Positions 52,346 to 60,786 are shown, counted from the first letter of the stretch. The stretch is 64,000 nt of DNA from Dyadobacter sp. CY345 (GCF_021502725.1 NZ_JAKFFS010000001.1:1302001-1366000); one strand, 5' to 3'. The notes: generated by a model not told the origin, from the sequence alone. A program made the numbers and translations.

Positions 52346-52382
52346 CATAATAATCTATCAAACACATTTAAAAAAAAATAAC

Positions 52383-53276
52383 ATGAAAACTAAAGTAGTG
52401 GTGCTCGGAGCAACTGGGACAGTCGGGAGTAAGATTTCAGACATCCTTTTAAACCAAGGGCATCAGGTAACATTGATCGCAAGGCACACTGAAAAACTGG
52501 AAAAATACCGCAGTATGGGAGCCCAAATCATTGCCGGGGATATCACCGATGTTCAGACGTTGACCAATGCTTTTGAAAATGCGGATAGTGCATTCGTGAT
52601 ATTACCTGACAATGTAAAGGCTGAAAATACAAGAGCTTACCAGAGGCAGGTCACAGGCATCTTAATTGAGGCCATTGAAAAGTCAGGCATTAAATATATA
52701 GTCAATATGAGCAGTGTCGGCTCACATATGCACGAAGGGAATGGTATGATGGCAGGGACTGGCGAACAGGAAGTTAGACTAAATCAGCTGAACGATGTAA
52801 ACGTGTTGCACATCCGTTCTGCCTATTTCATGGAAAACTTTTTGAGGACTATCGGTTTGATTAAAAAAATGGGGTTTAATGGCTCAGTAGCAGATGGAAA
52901 TCATTCCATACCGATGGTAGCAACCAAAGATGTCGCAATAATTGCAGCTGGGCATTTGGCTAGCCTTGACTTTGAAGGTAAAAGTGTTCGTGCCGTGATG
53001 GGTCCGAAAGACTATACTTATAATGAGTTCACAACTATTATCGGTAAAGCAATTGGCAATCCTGAGCTAACGTATGTGCAACTACCGGTAGAGCAGGTGA
53101 AGCAAGCTTTTTTAGGCAACGGTTTCTCCGAAGATTTTACCAGTAATCTGATTGAAATGGGAACCGCCATTAAAACTGGGTTTATGAATTATCAAAAACG
53201 AGATGATTCGACTACAACGCCGACAACTGCTGAGGATTTTGTCAATGAGGTTTATCTGCCTGTATACAATAAATAA
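52383..53276 (+). CDS. NmrA-like NAD(P)H-binding protein
   Basis: This is a 297-residue atypical SDR. The nucleotide motif GATGTVGS (residues 9-16) follows MKTKVVVLGA, then DITDVQTLTNAFENADSAFV and the INMSS-like strand YIVNMSSVGS. There is no YxxxK catalytic pair, as in NmrA/HSCARG proteins and NAD(P)H-dependent quinone reductases of the QorB type, which may act as redox sensors or as reductases. The C-terminal part (VRAVMGPKDYTYNEFTTIIG) matches the substrate-binding lobe. It is first in a two-gene unit with the old-yellow-enzyme gene 25 bp downstream, driven by the 19-bp repeat promoter. Confidence 0.88.
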   Translation: MKTKVVVLGATGTVGSKISDILLNQGHQVTLIARHTEKLEKYRSMGAQIIAGDITDVQTLTNAFENADSAFVILPDNVKAENTRAYQRQVTGILIEAIEKSGIKYIVNMSSVGSHMHEGNGMMAGTGEQEVRLNQLNDVNVLHIRSAYFMENFLRTIGLIKKMGFNGSVADGNHSIPMVATKDVAIIAAGHLASLDFEGKSVRAVMGPKDYTYNEFTTIIGKAIGNPELTYVQLPVEQVKQAFLGNGFSEDFTSNLIEMGTAIKTGFMNYQKRDDSTTTPTTAEDFVNEVYLPVYNK

Positions 53277-53300
53277 TCGTGTCAATTAAAATTAGAAATC

Positions 53301-54383
53301 ATGAATTTATTTGAAGAAACACAGTTAGGGAATCTAACTTTAAAGAACAAGATGGCCATGTCTGCCATGACAAGAAGTCGCGCGGATCATAACGGAATAG
53401 TGGGCGATTTGACAGCGCAGTACTACACGCAGAGAGTAAGTGCCGGGCTGATATTCACAGAAGCCATCCGCATAAGTGAGCAAGCAACCGGTAGCCCGGT
53501 TACACCTGGCATTTACGCCACCAATCAGATCGAAGCCTGGAAAAAAGTAACAAAATCAGTCCACGATCACGGCGGCGTTATCATGGCCCAGCTGTGGCAT
53601 ACAGGCCGTGTGGGGCATTCGATTGACAGGGACGGTAAATTACCACTTGCACCTTCCGCACTACCTATACGAGGAATGCAGCATTTCACTTCGCAGGGTT
53701 TAAAAGATTACGAAACACCCCAGGAAATCACTATTGATGAAATCAGACAAACAATAAAGGATTACGGACAGGCAGCTAGGAATGCAATAGCAGCCGGTTT
53801 TGATGGTGTCGAACTTCATGCTGCAAATGGTTATTTACCCAGTCAGTTTCTTGCAGAAAGTGCAAACCAGCGAACAGACGAATATGGTGGTACCATTCCC
53901 AAAAAAGCCCGTTTCGTGCTGGAAGTAATGCAGGAATTAATCACCGCAGTTGGAAGCGATAAGGTAGGAATAAAAATATCACCTTTTCATCCGTACGGAG
54001 ATATGATATTGGATAATCCCGCTGGTACATACACCTACCTGATTGAGCAGCTCAACGAGTTGAATTTTGCCTATGTTGAATTAATGAAGCGCAGCCCGCA
54101 CTTTCCATCGCCTGCTCACTATCCGGCCGATGATGAAATTGAATTGTTTGGCAGCATGATACGGCAAACGGTAATTGCAAATGCTGGCTATGAAAAAACT
54201 TCCGCAGAGGCAGAACTAGAAAAAGGTATAGCGCGGCTAATTTCGTTTGGAACTCTGTTTTTAGCTAATCCAGATTTGCCCCAACGATTCAAAAAAGATG
54301 CACCACTTAAACAGCCGGACAGGGAAACGATGTTTGGCGGTGGAGAGCAGGGTTATATTGATTATCCGTTTTTGAAAGAATAA
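53301..54383 (+). CDS. Old-yellow-enzyme family alkene reductase (NemA-like)
   Basis: This is a 360-residue FMN enzyme with a TIM-barrel fold. Motifs in order: LKNKMAMSAMTRSRADHNGI (FMN site), IMAQLWHTGRVGH, and the substrate-binding pair His/Asn in FDGVELHAANGYLPSQFLAE (H-A-A-N), where the usual second residue Gly is Ala. NQRTDEYGG is the family signature, and RLISFGTLFLANPDLPQRF marks the phosphate-binding end. It reduces activated C=C bonds of enones, maleimides and nitro compounds using NAD(P)H. It ends the unit started by the NmrA-like gene. Together with the MDR reductase and pirin remnant this looks like an electrophile-detoxifying cluster. Confidence 0.93.
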   Translation: MNLFEETQLGNLTLKNKMAMSAMTRSRADHNGIVGDLTAQYYTQRVSAGLIFTEAIRISEQATGSPVTPGIYATNQIEAWKKVTKSVHDHGGVIMAQLWHTGRVGHSIDRDGKLPLAPSALPIRGMQHFTSQGLKDYETPQEITIDEIRQTIKDYGQAARNAIAAGFDGVELHAANGYLPSQFLAESANQRTDEYGGTIPKKARFVLEVMQELITAVGSDKVGIKISPFHPYGDMILDNPAGTYTYLIEQLNELNFAYVELMKRSPHFPSPAHYPADDEIELFGSMIRQTVIANAGYEKTSAEAELEKGIARLISFGTLFLANPDLPQRFKKDAPLKQPDRETMFGGGEQGYIDYPFLKE

Positions 54384-54423
54384 ACGGTATTTTGATAGGC
54401 AATCGTTTAAATGTTAAGAAACT

Positions 54424-54798
54424 TCAAACGAACACGATATTCGGATTATGCGTTTTATTGAAGGCCTTCCGCATGGCCATTACATCTTTTAATGCGCATA
54501 GCCCTATTGCAGATAGCACTATGATCAATAACAACAGAAAGGCACCCTAGGGGCTCCCTGGTAAAATTTGCCAGGAAGGTAACTACGATACTGTCAGAAA
54601 GAAGATCATTTCAGGGTTAAATGCTTTGGCTTTACCTAATGTCTTATAAGCCATAAACATATGATCATTTTCTGTGTGATGACGTCTATACGTTAAGTTG
54701 TTAAATTCCAGCTGCCAAAGATAGACCATCGAAGTCTTTAAAATGTGTAAAATCGTAAAAGCATATATCTGGATATTTGTGAAAATCAGAATATAACC
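54424..54798 (-). pseudogene. Decayed membrane-protein remnant, unrecognised
   Basis: On the minus strand a frame reads from 54798 through LEFNNLTYRRHHTENDHMFM and AYKTLGKAKAFNPEMIFFLT to a TAG at 54583. A shifted frame then gives IVVTFLANFTREPLG, and the first frame resumes with GAFLLLLIIVLSAIGLCALK, then DVMAMRKAFNKTHNPNIVFV to TGA at 54424. Two hydrophobic helices and consistent polar flanks suggest the C-terminus of an integral membrane protein broken by frameshifts. I do not recognise the family. Chance is a real alternative, given the AT-rich DNA. Confidence 0.35.
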
Positions 54799-55293
54799 TC
54801 AACTTCAAAGCCATTTTGAATTGGGGTTATATTTTGAACTAGCAATGATTGACATTTTAATATATCCAACGGCGTCTAATGCAAAAGAGATCAACTGTTG
54901 ATATCCAACATAATTAGTATCACTAAGCTGAGTTTCTTACAGTCTAACAAAATTTTAACAATGCAAGGGGAATATTTAGAGTTAAATCCGAATCACTGCA
55001 AATGGCGAAAGTTATTGAAGGAAGCTAAACGATAAACCCTGTCTTAATCGGTATCCAGAGACCGTTCCTGTCGAAAGAACCATTAGTTGCTTAAATAATT
55101 TTCAATATTTTCTGTTTAAATAGCTTGTGGGAATATCCTATTTCAGCCAAGCTGAACGTGAGATTTTCACTTTCCGCATAGAATACAGAATCTTTTTGAA
55201 GATTAGGTAAGGTTTTGTCGTCTTTAATAATTCGACGTGACCCAGCTATTTTAGGTTAAATGGACCATTCCTGACGTAGTTTTTGTGCAAATC
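54799..55293. other. Intergenic, nothing recognised
   Basis: AT-rich sequence between the membrane-protein remnant and the 3' end of the HxlR gene. I see no complete gene, RNA or repeat. Short protein-like frames exist but none can be defended. Confidence 0.4.
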
Positions 55294-55647
55294 TCACGCG
55301 GTTTTCAATGCTTCCTTTTTTATCTGCTTTTCTCCCCATTGCCTGAGATGTTCAATGAAGGGAATTAGCTCCTTACCAATCTCGGTCAGTGTATATTCCA
55401 CTTTCGGCGGTACTTCCAGATATACTTTTCGGCTGATCAGGTTGTCCGCTTCCAATTCCCTAAGTGTTTGTGTTAGCATTTTTGTTGTGGCATCTGGCAT
55501 TGTCCTGCCCAGTTCTCCATAACGCAGGATCTTATGTTCGTGTAAGTACCACAAAATCCTTCCTTTGTATTTTCCACCTATGCGCCTGAAAGCATAATCA
55601 ACCGAGCAAGTTGGCATTTCTGGACACTCCTGTCTAATTTTTTTCAT
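55294..55647 (-). CDS. HxlR-family transcriptional regulator
   Basis: This is a 117-residue regulator from ATG 55647 (MKKIRQECPEMPTCSVDYAF). Upstream in-frame ATGs at 55671 and 55719 would lie inside or over the operator dyad and give an unusual leader. The winged-helix core shows RRIGGKYKGRILWYLHEHKI, LRYGELGRTMPDATTKMLTQ and LRELEADNLISRKVYLEVPP with VEYTLTEIGKEL, which is the diagnostic HxlR/DUF24 pattern. Cys8 and Cys14 flank the N-terminal helix; related proteins such as HypR and YodB sense quinones or disulfide stress through one conserved cysteine. It is divergent from the SDR gene, which it probably represses, with a 31-bp dyad between the starts. Confidence 0.93.
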   Translation of the reverse strand: MKKIRQECPEMPTCSVDYAFRRIGGKYKGRILWYLHEHKILRYGELGRTMPDATTKMLTQTLRELEADNLISRKVYLEVPPKVEYTLTEIGKELIPFIEHLRQWGEKQIKKEALKTA

Positions 55648-55674
55648 ATTAACTAATTGATAATCAATCATAGA

Positions 55675-55705
55675 TACTTTTTCGTATGTAATATACAAAA
55701 AAGTA
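55675..55705. promoter_or_regulatory. 31-bp operator dyad between HxlR and SDR genes
   Basis: TACTTTTT-c-GTAT-gtaat-ATAC-a-AAAAAGTA: every position in the arms pairs, 8+4 bp on each side of a 5-bp centre. TACTTTTT-type dyads are the known target of HxlR/YodB regulators. The dyad lies 27 bp upstream of the HxlR start and just before the -33 element of the SDR promoter, so repression of both is plausible. Confidence 0.85.
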
Positions 55706-55713
55706 CATACTAG

Positions 55714-55741
55714 TTGCAAGTATATGAATAACCTAGTTTTG
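55714..55741 (+). promoter_or_regulatory. Bacteroidota-type promoter of the SDR gene
   Basis: TTG at 55714-55716 and TAGTTTTG at 55734-55741, an exact TAnnTTTG -7 box, are 17 bp apart. The start codon is 27 bp downstream and the HxlR dyad ends 8 bp upstream. Confidence 0.65.
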
Positions 55742-55767
55742 TAACTTAATCAAATAAATAATTAGAG

Positions 55768-56520
55768 ATGAGCTTAAAACTGAGAAATAAAGTTGCAGTA
55801 GTAACTGGTGCGTCGAAAGGGATTGGCGCAGGTATTGCAAAATCTTTTGCCGCGGCAGGAGCAAGAGTTGTAGTAAACTATGCGTCAAGCAAGAAAAGTG
55901 CCGACAAGGTGGTTAGTGAAATTACAGAAAATGGGGGTATTGCCGTTGCAGTTCAGGCAGATATTTCAAAATTTGCTGATATCAAAAGACTCTTTGATGA
56001 AACCATGAACACCTTTGGTCAGCTCGATATTTTGGTGAACAACGCCGGTGTATTTAAAATTGAACTGCTGGATGGCATTTCGGAGGAAAGTTTCCATTTA
56101 CAGGTGAACACACATTTGATGGGGCCAATTCTGAGCATTCAACAAGCTGTTAAATTTTTTGGAGAAAATGGCGGAAGCATCATTAACATCAGTTCGACCG
56201 TTAGTCAAAATCCTATTCCCGGTGTTATGGTATATTCCGCTGCCAAAGCTGGTATCGACAATGTGACTAAAACATTGGCCAAAGAACTTGGGCCTAAAAA
56301 GATACGTGTTAATACAATAGCCCCGGGCGTCACAGATACTGAAGGAAACCATGAAATGGGAATAATCGGAGGGGATATCGAAAAACAAATGTTACCTCTT
56401 ACGCCATTGGGTCGCATTGGTCAGCCGGAAGATATTTCGAAAGTTGCTGTCTTTCTAGCCTCCGACGACGCTGGTTGGGTAACTGGTGAGAGAATAACGG
56501 TTTCTGGTGGTCTTTTGTAA
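55768..56520 (+). CDS. SDR-family oxidoreductase, FabG-like
   Basis: This is a 250-residue classical SDR. TGASKGIG (residues 13-20), NNAG (91-94), ISSTVS with catalytic Ser (about 142), and Tyr156-Lys160 in YSAAK are all present. It is of the FabG/glucose-1-dehydrogenase type (KIRVNTIAPGVTDTEGNHEM; ASDDAGWVTGERITVSGGLL). NYASSKK after the second strand favours NADPH. It is divergent from HxlR with its own promoter and operator. In the family, substrates range from 3-oxoacyl-ACP to diverse aldehydes and ketones; regulation by HxlR argues for a stress-related carbonyl reductase and not fatty-acid synthesis. Cytoplasmic. Confidence 0.93.
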   Translation: MSLKLRNKVAVVTGASKGIGAGIAKSFAAAGARVVVNYASSKKSADKVVSEITENGGIAVAVQADISKFADIKRLFDETMNTFGQLDILVNNAGVFKIELLDGISEESFHLQVNTHLMGPILSIQQAVKFFGENGGSIINISSTVSQNPIPGVMVYSAAKAGIDNVTKTLAKELGPKKIRVNTIAPGVTDTEGNHEMGIIGGDIEKQMLPLTPLGRIGQPEDISKVAVFLASDDAGWVTGERITVSGGLL

Positions 56521-56841
56521 CCCATGAAAAGTTAGAAGTGGCATTTGTTAAGGGTGGAGTTTATTTAGCCACTACATTTTAACCGTAGCCGCGGACGCCT
56601 CCTGACAAGTTTGTGATGAAGGTAAAATGAGGAAGGAAATAATGGGCAATAAAGAAAGGTTTAGAGATACGATTCTCCATTTAATCCCATTCTTTCCTGC
56701 TCGAAGTGCCGCCTGACCTGCATCACAATCAGACCTAAGACGCGAAAAAGGGCTGACACTGTCTAGTGAGAAGTAAAGTTAGCAAACCATTTTGGCTACA
56801 ATAATCTCCACTTCCGCTACAAGCGCTAGTCGTGCGCCGCA
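56521..56841. other. Intergenic between SDR genes, nothing recognised
   Basis: About 320 bp without a supportable gene or hairpin; only the promoter of the second SDR can be placed at its right edge. Confidence 0.45.
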
Positions 56842-56849
56842 TAAATTTG
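56842..56849 (+). promoter_or_regulatory. -7 box of the second SDR gene
   Basis: TAAATTTG is an exact TAnnTTTG match, 26 bp before the ATG at 56876. A -33 TTG at the right distance is not obvious, so activation by a regulator is possible; the AraC protein downstream is a candidate. Confidence 0.45.
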
Positions 56850-56875
56850 TCTCTGGAAAATAACAAATATGACAA

Positions 56876-57676
56876 ATGACAAAGACGATTTTTATTACTG
56901 GTGCTTCAACAGGTATCGGAAGGGCTACGGCCAAATTGTTTTCGGCCAAAGGCTGGAAGGTGATCGCAACCATGCGCAAGCCTGAAAATGAATCAGAACT
57001 CAATGCGCTTGATAATGTAACCGTCCTGCCTCTCGATGTAACCAACCCGGCTCAAATCCGTGAGATCACGCAGCAAGTGTTGGCTTTGGGCGATATTGAT
57101 GTGGTATTTAACAATGCGGGTTATGGATTGTTCGGCGCACTGGAAGCGATCACCGACGAGCAGCTGGTACATCAAATGGAAACAAATTTTTTCGGTGTCG
57201 TCAGGGTGACAAAGGCCTTTATTCCATATTTCCGTGAGCGAAAAGCGGGACTTTTTATCACTACCGGCTCATCGGCAGGGCTGATGGCTTTTCCGGTAAG
57301 CTCGATGTACGATGCAAGCAAATTTGCGCTGGAAGGCTGGGCGGAAAGCTTGTCTTACGAGCTGGATGAGTTTGGAATTAGGATTAAAACCATTGAACCC
57401 GGATTGGTGGCCACGGAAATTGGTGCGAAGTCGGTGTTTGCCACGCACCCGGCTTATGAAGCATTGACGAACAAATTCAAGGCGATGATGGAACCTGGCA
57501 AAGCTGCGACGACTTCCGAACAAATCGCCGAAGTTGTGTATGGCGCGGCTAACGATGGTACCAACACATTGAGATACATCTGTGGCGAGGATGCGAAAGA
57601 ACTCTATGCCAAGCGCCTGGCTGCGGGCGACGAAGCTTTTAGGGGTGGAATCAAACAATTAATAGCCGCTGTTTAA
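56876..57676 (+). CDS. SDR-family oxidoreductase
   Basis: This is a 266-residue classical SDR. The start at 56876 gives MTKTIFITGASTGIGRATAK; an ATG 8 bp upstream is in another frame. Motifs are TGASTGIG (8-15), NNAGYGLFGALE (79-90), the catalytic Ser in TTGSSAGLMAFP (about 132) and Tyr145-Lys149 in YDASK. ATMRKPEN after strand 2 suggests NADP. The long C-terminal lobe (EIGAKSVFATHPAYEALTNK) sets it apart from FabG. The AraC gene begins 59 bp downstream on the same strand, so the two are probably one transcript, in parallel to the MDR-AraC operon at 6.3-8.2 kb. Confidence 0.93.
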   Translation: MTKTIFITGASTGIGRATAKLFSAKGWKVIATMRKPENESELNALDNVTVLPLDVTNPAQIREITQQVLALGDIDVVFNNAGYGLFGALEAITDEQLVHQMETNFFGVVRVTKAFIPYFRERKAGLFITTGSSAGLMAFPVSSMYDASKFALEGWAESLSYELDEFGIRIKTIEPGLVATEIGAKSVFATHPAYEALTNKFKAMMEPGKAATTSEQIAEVVYGAANDGTNTLRYICGEDAKELYAKRLAAGDEAFRGGIKQLIAAV

Positions 57677-57735
57677 AACTAACGGTCTGTCGGCGCAGGA
57701 TGGAACGATTTGTGCCGGCAGACAATTATGTGATT

Positions 57736-58653
57736 ATGAAAAGGGAACATCTCAAACCGCGCGTTTACCGATCCATTGCTGAAATGCAGCTTTCATTCGG
57801 CCTGCCGCAACCTTTGCACCCGCTGATCAGCTTGCTTGATTTCAATAAGGTGCAGATCACGGCTGAAATGCTGGCTGATACTTTTTCCATGGATTTTTAT
57901 AACATCACTTACAACGAATCGGCAGGCTGCCGGATGCGATATGGGCAAACAACCTACGATTTTCAGAAAGCCGGAATGTTTTTCACCTCGCCGGGTCAGC
58001 CGCTGACGGGAATTGAAATGGCCGAATCGACCCTGGGATTTACGTTGCTTGTGCACCCTGATTTTCTGCGAAACTATCCACTGGACGCCAAAATCAAACA
58101 TTATGGCTTTTTCTCCTACTCTGTGACCGAATCGTTGCATTTGTCGGATAAAGAACAGTTGATCATCGAGGGCATTGCCGGGAACATCGGCGACGAGCTC
58201 GAAACGGCAATCGACGACCTGAGCCAGGATGTGCTGATTTCGCAGTTGGAGTTGATGCTGAATTACAGTCAGCGGTTTTACAAACGCCAGTTTATTACCC
58301 GCAACCCGACCCACAACGCATTGCTGGAAAAGCTTAACCAATTACTGAACAATTATTTCGACGACGAAACCGCCCTGCAGAAAGGGCTGCCGAGCGTTCA
58401 ATACTTTTCGGACGAACTACATGTATCGCCCCGCTATCTTGGCGATATGCTCCGGGCACTGACCGGCCAGAATACGCAGCAGCACATTCACAATAAGCTT
58501 ATCGAAAAAGCAAAGGAAGTGTTGACATTTAGTGATCTGACAATAGGGGAAATCGCCTACCAGCTCGGTTTTGAGCATCCGCAGTCTTTTAGTAAGTTAT
58601 TTAAATCAAAGACAAACTTTTCCCCCCTGGAATTTAGAGAGAGCTTTAATTAA
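57736..58653 (+). CDS. AraC-family regulator, paralogue of the 6344-7252 protein
   Basis: This is a 305-residue regulator. I chose ATG 57736 (MKREHLKPRVYRSIAEMQLS) since it aligns best with the paralogue; ATG 57700 would add 12 residues. The sensor half contains PLHPLISLLDFNKVQITAEM, and the DNA-binding half has YFSDELHVSPRYLGDMLRAL and IGEIAYQLGFEHPQSFSKLF, followed by KSKTNFSPLEFRESF. It shares with the other copy the motifs PLHPLIS, YHR/YKRQFITR, QQHIH.KLIEKAKE and the same C-terminus, so both descend from one gene and may recognise related DNA. It follows an SDR, as the other follows an MDR enzyme. It probably controls its operon partner. Confidence 0.92.
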   Translation: MKREHLKPRVYRSIAEMQLSFGLPQPLHPLISLLDFNKVQITAEMLADTFSMDFYNITYNESAGCRMRYGQTTYDFQKAGMFFTSPGQPLTGIEMAESTLGFTLLVHPDFLRNYPLDAKIKHYGFFSYSVTESLHLSDKEQLIIEGIAGNIGDELETAIDDLSQDVLISQLELMLNYSQRFYKRQFITRNPTHNALLEKLNQLLNNYFDDETALQKGLPSVQYFSDELHVSPRYLGDMLRALTGQNTQQHIHNKLIEKAKEVLTFSDLTIGEIAYQLGFEHPQSFSKLFKSKTNFSPLEFRESFN

Positions 58654-59071
58654 GAAGGCAGGCTATAAATTTTGAAGGTGAAACGTATAGGGACCTATCG
58701 CAAGAAGTGAGATAAAATTTATGCAGTACCTCCGTTGTTGTTTTGGGGCCGTCCAGTTTTAAAAATAATTGACACGTCCCGGATTAGTTTGGATTTATTT
58801 TTAGCGATGACCACTTTGTTATTCACTTTTTCAGACAGGTTATGTTTGAAAAATCCGCTGAAATGTGGCCTCAGACACTTCCAAGGGTTCAGAGATCATG
58901 TTTACAATCGGCGCTGAGAGTCACGCTGCGGTGGACAGTTTCAAGGAGATAGTCATAAAAGCTTGACTCATCAGCAAAGCTTGACTCATCAGCGCCAGTC
59001 TTTCCCAATGTATATGAATGGGAGCGAAAAATCAGCCAATAATTTATAGCCTTAGGCATCCTTTTTTTTGT
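58654..59071. other. Intergenic with an 18-bp tandem duplication
   Basis: About 400 bp without a convincing gene. A short plus-strand frame at 58735-58917 has no recognisable character. The tandem duplication at 58958-58993 is the only clear structure. Confidence 0.45.
58958..58993. repeat. Tandem duplication of an 18-bp unit
   Basis: AAAGCTTGACTCATCAGC occurs twice in immediate succession without a mismatch. Two exact copies suggest a recent slippage event; a pair of regulator sites is less likely. Confidence 0.9.
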
Positions 59072-59085
59072 TTGAAAGCTTTCAA
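59072..59085. promoter_or_regulatory. 14-bp perfect palindrome upstream of RibD-like gene
   Basis: TTGAAAGCTTTCAA, 30 bp before the ATG at 59116 and just after a run of eight T. A plausible operator in the leader. Confidence 0.4.
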
Positions 59086-59115
59086 GCCGAATTCGTTAGT
59101 TTAATTGATATAAAA

Positions 59116-59688
59116 ATGAGAAAGGTAATTCTTCAAGAATGGATCAGCCTGGATGGATATGCGGCAGACCAAAACGGTACGACAGACTTCTTTTCCAGCC
59201 CAAAATACAACGAAGGATCTGATGGCGATCTACTCTCGTTCATGGACAGGATAGATACGATACTTCTAGGAGCGAACACTTACAAGATGTTTGCTGAATA
59301 CTGGCCCGATGTCGATCCCAACGTGGAATTGATCTCAACTAGGCTTAACGAAACACAAAAGCTGGTGTTTTCTAAAACGCTTGCAGACGCGCCTTGGGGA
59401 AAATGGGACGAGTGTCTGCTAATCAAGAATGATCTGGAAAATACGGTTCTCACCCTTAAAGAGAAGGAGGGAAAAGACATGGTAGTTTGGGGAAGTTTAT
59501 CTATTGCCCAGTCATTAATTAACGCTGGATTAATCGACGAGTATCAGTTAAGGATCGTACCAATACTGTTAAGATCAGGAAGACCAATGTTTTCAACATC
59601 GGAAGGCAAGGAACTCGGCTTGCAGCTGACGGCAAGCAAAAGTTATTCTTCGGGCATTACCTTATTAACATACAAACCGGTACAATGA
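59116..59688 (+). CDS. Dihydrofolate reductase-family (RibD C-terminal-like) protein
   Basis: This is a 190-residue protein with the start at ATG 59116 (MRKVILQEWISLDGYAADQN); an upstream TTG gives an implausible leader. The RibD_C/DHFR-like fold is shown by EWISLDGYAADQNG, DTILLGANTYKMFAEYWPD, KDMVVWGSLSIAQSLINAGL and EYQLRIVPILLRSGRPMF. It binds NADPH and probably reduces a small pteridine-like or unrelated substrate; in riboflavin synthesis the domain reduces ribosylaminopyrimidine, but stand-alone copies are of unknown function. It is followed at 45 bp by the VOC gene and may be co-transcribed. Confidence 0.9.
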   Translation: MRKVILQEWISLDGYAADQNGTTDFFSSPKYNEGSDGDLLSFMDRIDTILLGANTYKMFAEYWPDVDPNVELISTRLNETQKLVFSKTLADAPWGKWDECLLIKNDLENTVLTLKEKEGKDMVVWGSLSIAQSLINAGLIDEYQLRIVPILLRSGRPMFSTSEGKELGLQLTASKSYSSGITLLTYKPVQ

Positions 59689-59733
59689 TTTAGCAATAAC
59701 CCAATCGTCTAATTAAGTTCAATTTCGACAATC

Positions 59734-60168
59734 ATGGAAAACAAACAAAAATCTGTTTTAAGGGGGCTCGCTACAATAAGCATATTTGCAGACAATTTGC
59801 AAGAGGCGAAAAAATGGTATTCTGATTTTTTGGAAATAGAACCATATTACTTGTTTCCAGACGCTGAGAATCCTGCTTATATCGAATTTCGTTTGGGAGA
59901 TTTCGAGCATGAGTTAGGTATTATCGACAAGAAATTCCAGCCAGCCTCTCCTAATTCACAGCCAGGCGGCGTTGTTGCATTTTGGCATGTGGATGATGTG
60001 GAGTCTGTTTTTGCTAAGCTGCTTGCGCATGGTGCGATGGAATATGAAAAAATCACAGAAAGAGAAGATGGGTTCATCACAGCCTCCGTGGTTGACCCAT
60101 TTGGGAACATTCTTGGGATTATGTATAACCCCCACTATTTAGAGATCTTAAACTCACTGAATAAATGA
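59734..60168 (+). CDS. VOC-family (glyoxalase/bleomycin-resistance fold) protein
   Basis: This is a 144-residue protein with two beta-alpha-beta-beta-beta modules: ATISIFADNLQEAKKWYSDF and YIEFRLGDFEHELGIID in the first, GGVVAFWHVDDVESVFAKLL and ASVVDPFGNILGIMYNPHYL in the second. Candidate metal ligands are a Glu in the first module and His/Glu in the second. The family includes glyoxalase I, dioxygenases and antibiotic-binding proteins; which it is cannot be said. Its stop overlaps the DUF3052 start by 4 bp (ATGA), so the two are translated together. Confidence 0.9.
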   Translation: MENKQKSVLRGLATISIFADNLQEAKKWYSDFLEIEPYYLFPDAENPAYIEFRLGDFEHELGIIDKKFQPASPNSQPGGVVAFWHVDDVESVFAKLLAHGAMEYEKITEREDGFITASVVDPFGNILGIMYNPHYLEILNSLNK

Positions 60169-60593
60169 GAACGGTAGCAGATAAAATGGGGATAAAGGCG
60201 CATTCAAAAACACATTTTGTGAATGCCCCAAATGAGGTGATACAGGCGCTTAACTTGCCGGAGGTTGAATTGACTGAGCAACTATTCGGCGACTTCGATT
60301 ACATCCATTTGTTTGTAAAACACCAGAGTGAGCAGGAAAACATCTTTCCCAAACTGAAAGCGAAACTTAAATCGGAGGGAATGCTTTGGGTGTCGTGGCC
60401 CAAAGGTGGGCAACTGGATACAGACCTGTCGCTGCCCAAAGTAATCAGAATTGGCTATGAATTCGGGCTTGTGGAAAGTACTTGTTTGAGCATTAATTCG
60501 GTATGGTCCGCCTTAAAGTTTACCCATCCCAAAAAAGGAAAGACCTACAAGAATAGTCATGCGCAATTGAAGTCACGGACTACGGAACGGTAA
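60165..60593 (+). CDS. DUF3052-domain protein
   Basis: This is a 142-residue cytoplasmic protein. The start ATG 60165 overlaps the VOC stop; a second ATG seven codons on (MGIKAHSKTHF) is also possible. Signature segments are DFDYIHLFVKHQSEQENIFP, MLWVSWPKGG and GLVESTCLSINSVWSALKF, matching the DUF3052 family found in many soil bacteria next to VOC or DUF genes. It has no known activity. Coupled translation with the VOC gene suggests a shared role. Confidence 0.85.
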   Translation: MRTVADKMGIKAHSKTHFVNAPNEVIQALNLPEVELTEQLFGDFDYIHLFVKHQSEQENIFPKLKAKLKSEGMLWVSWPKGGQLDTDLSLPKVIRIGYEFGLVESTCLSINSVWSALKFTHPKKGKTYKNSHAQLKSRTTER

Positions 60594-60786
60594 CTCATTG
60601 CCATAAAAATGAATAAATTCTTAAGATCATTAATATCTTGGCAACGTTGTAATAGTCTTTACCGGCCAGAGGTGGTATTTAGATTTCGTGAGAGTCGTTA
60701 GTTGGCAGAAAACGTAAAAGTAGAATTTTGCAATAGAAGCATGGCGCTCGATACAATGCAGATTGCCTTTCTATAATGGTAAAATC

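Noticed and set aside
55283-55522. 79-codon plus-strand frame
   Set aside because: Entirely antisense to the well-supported HxlR gene.
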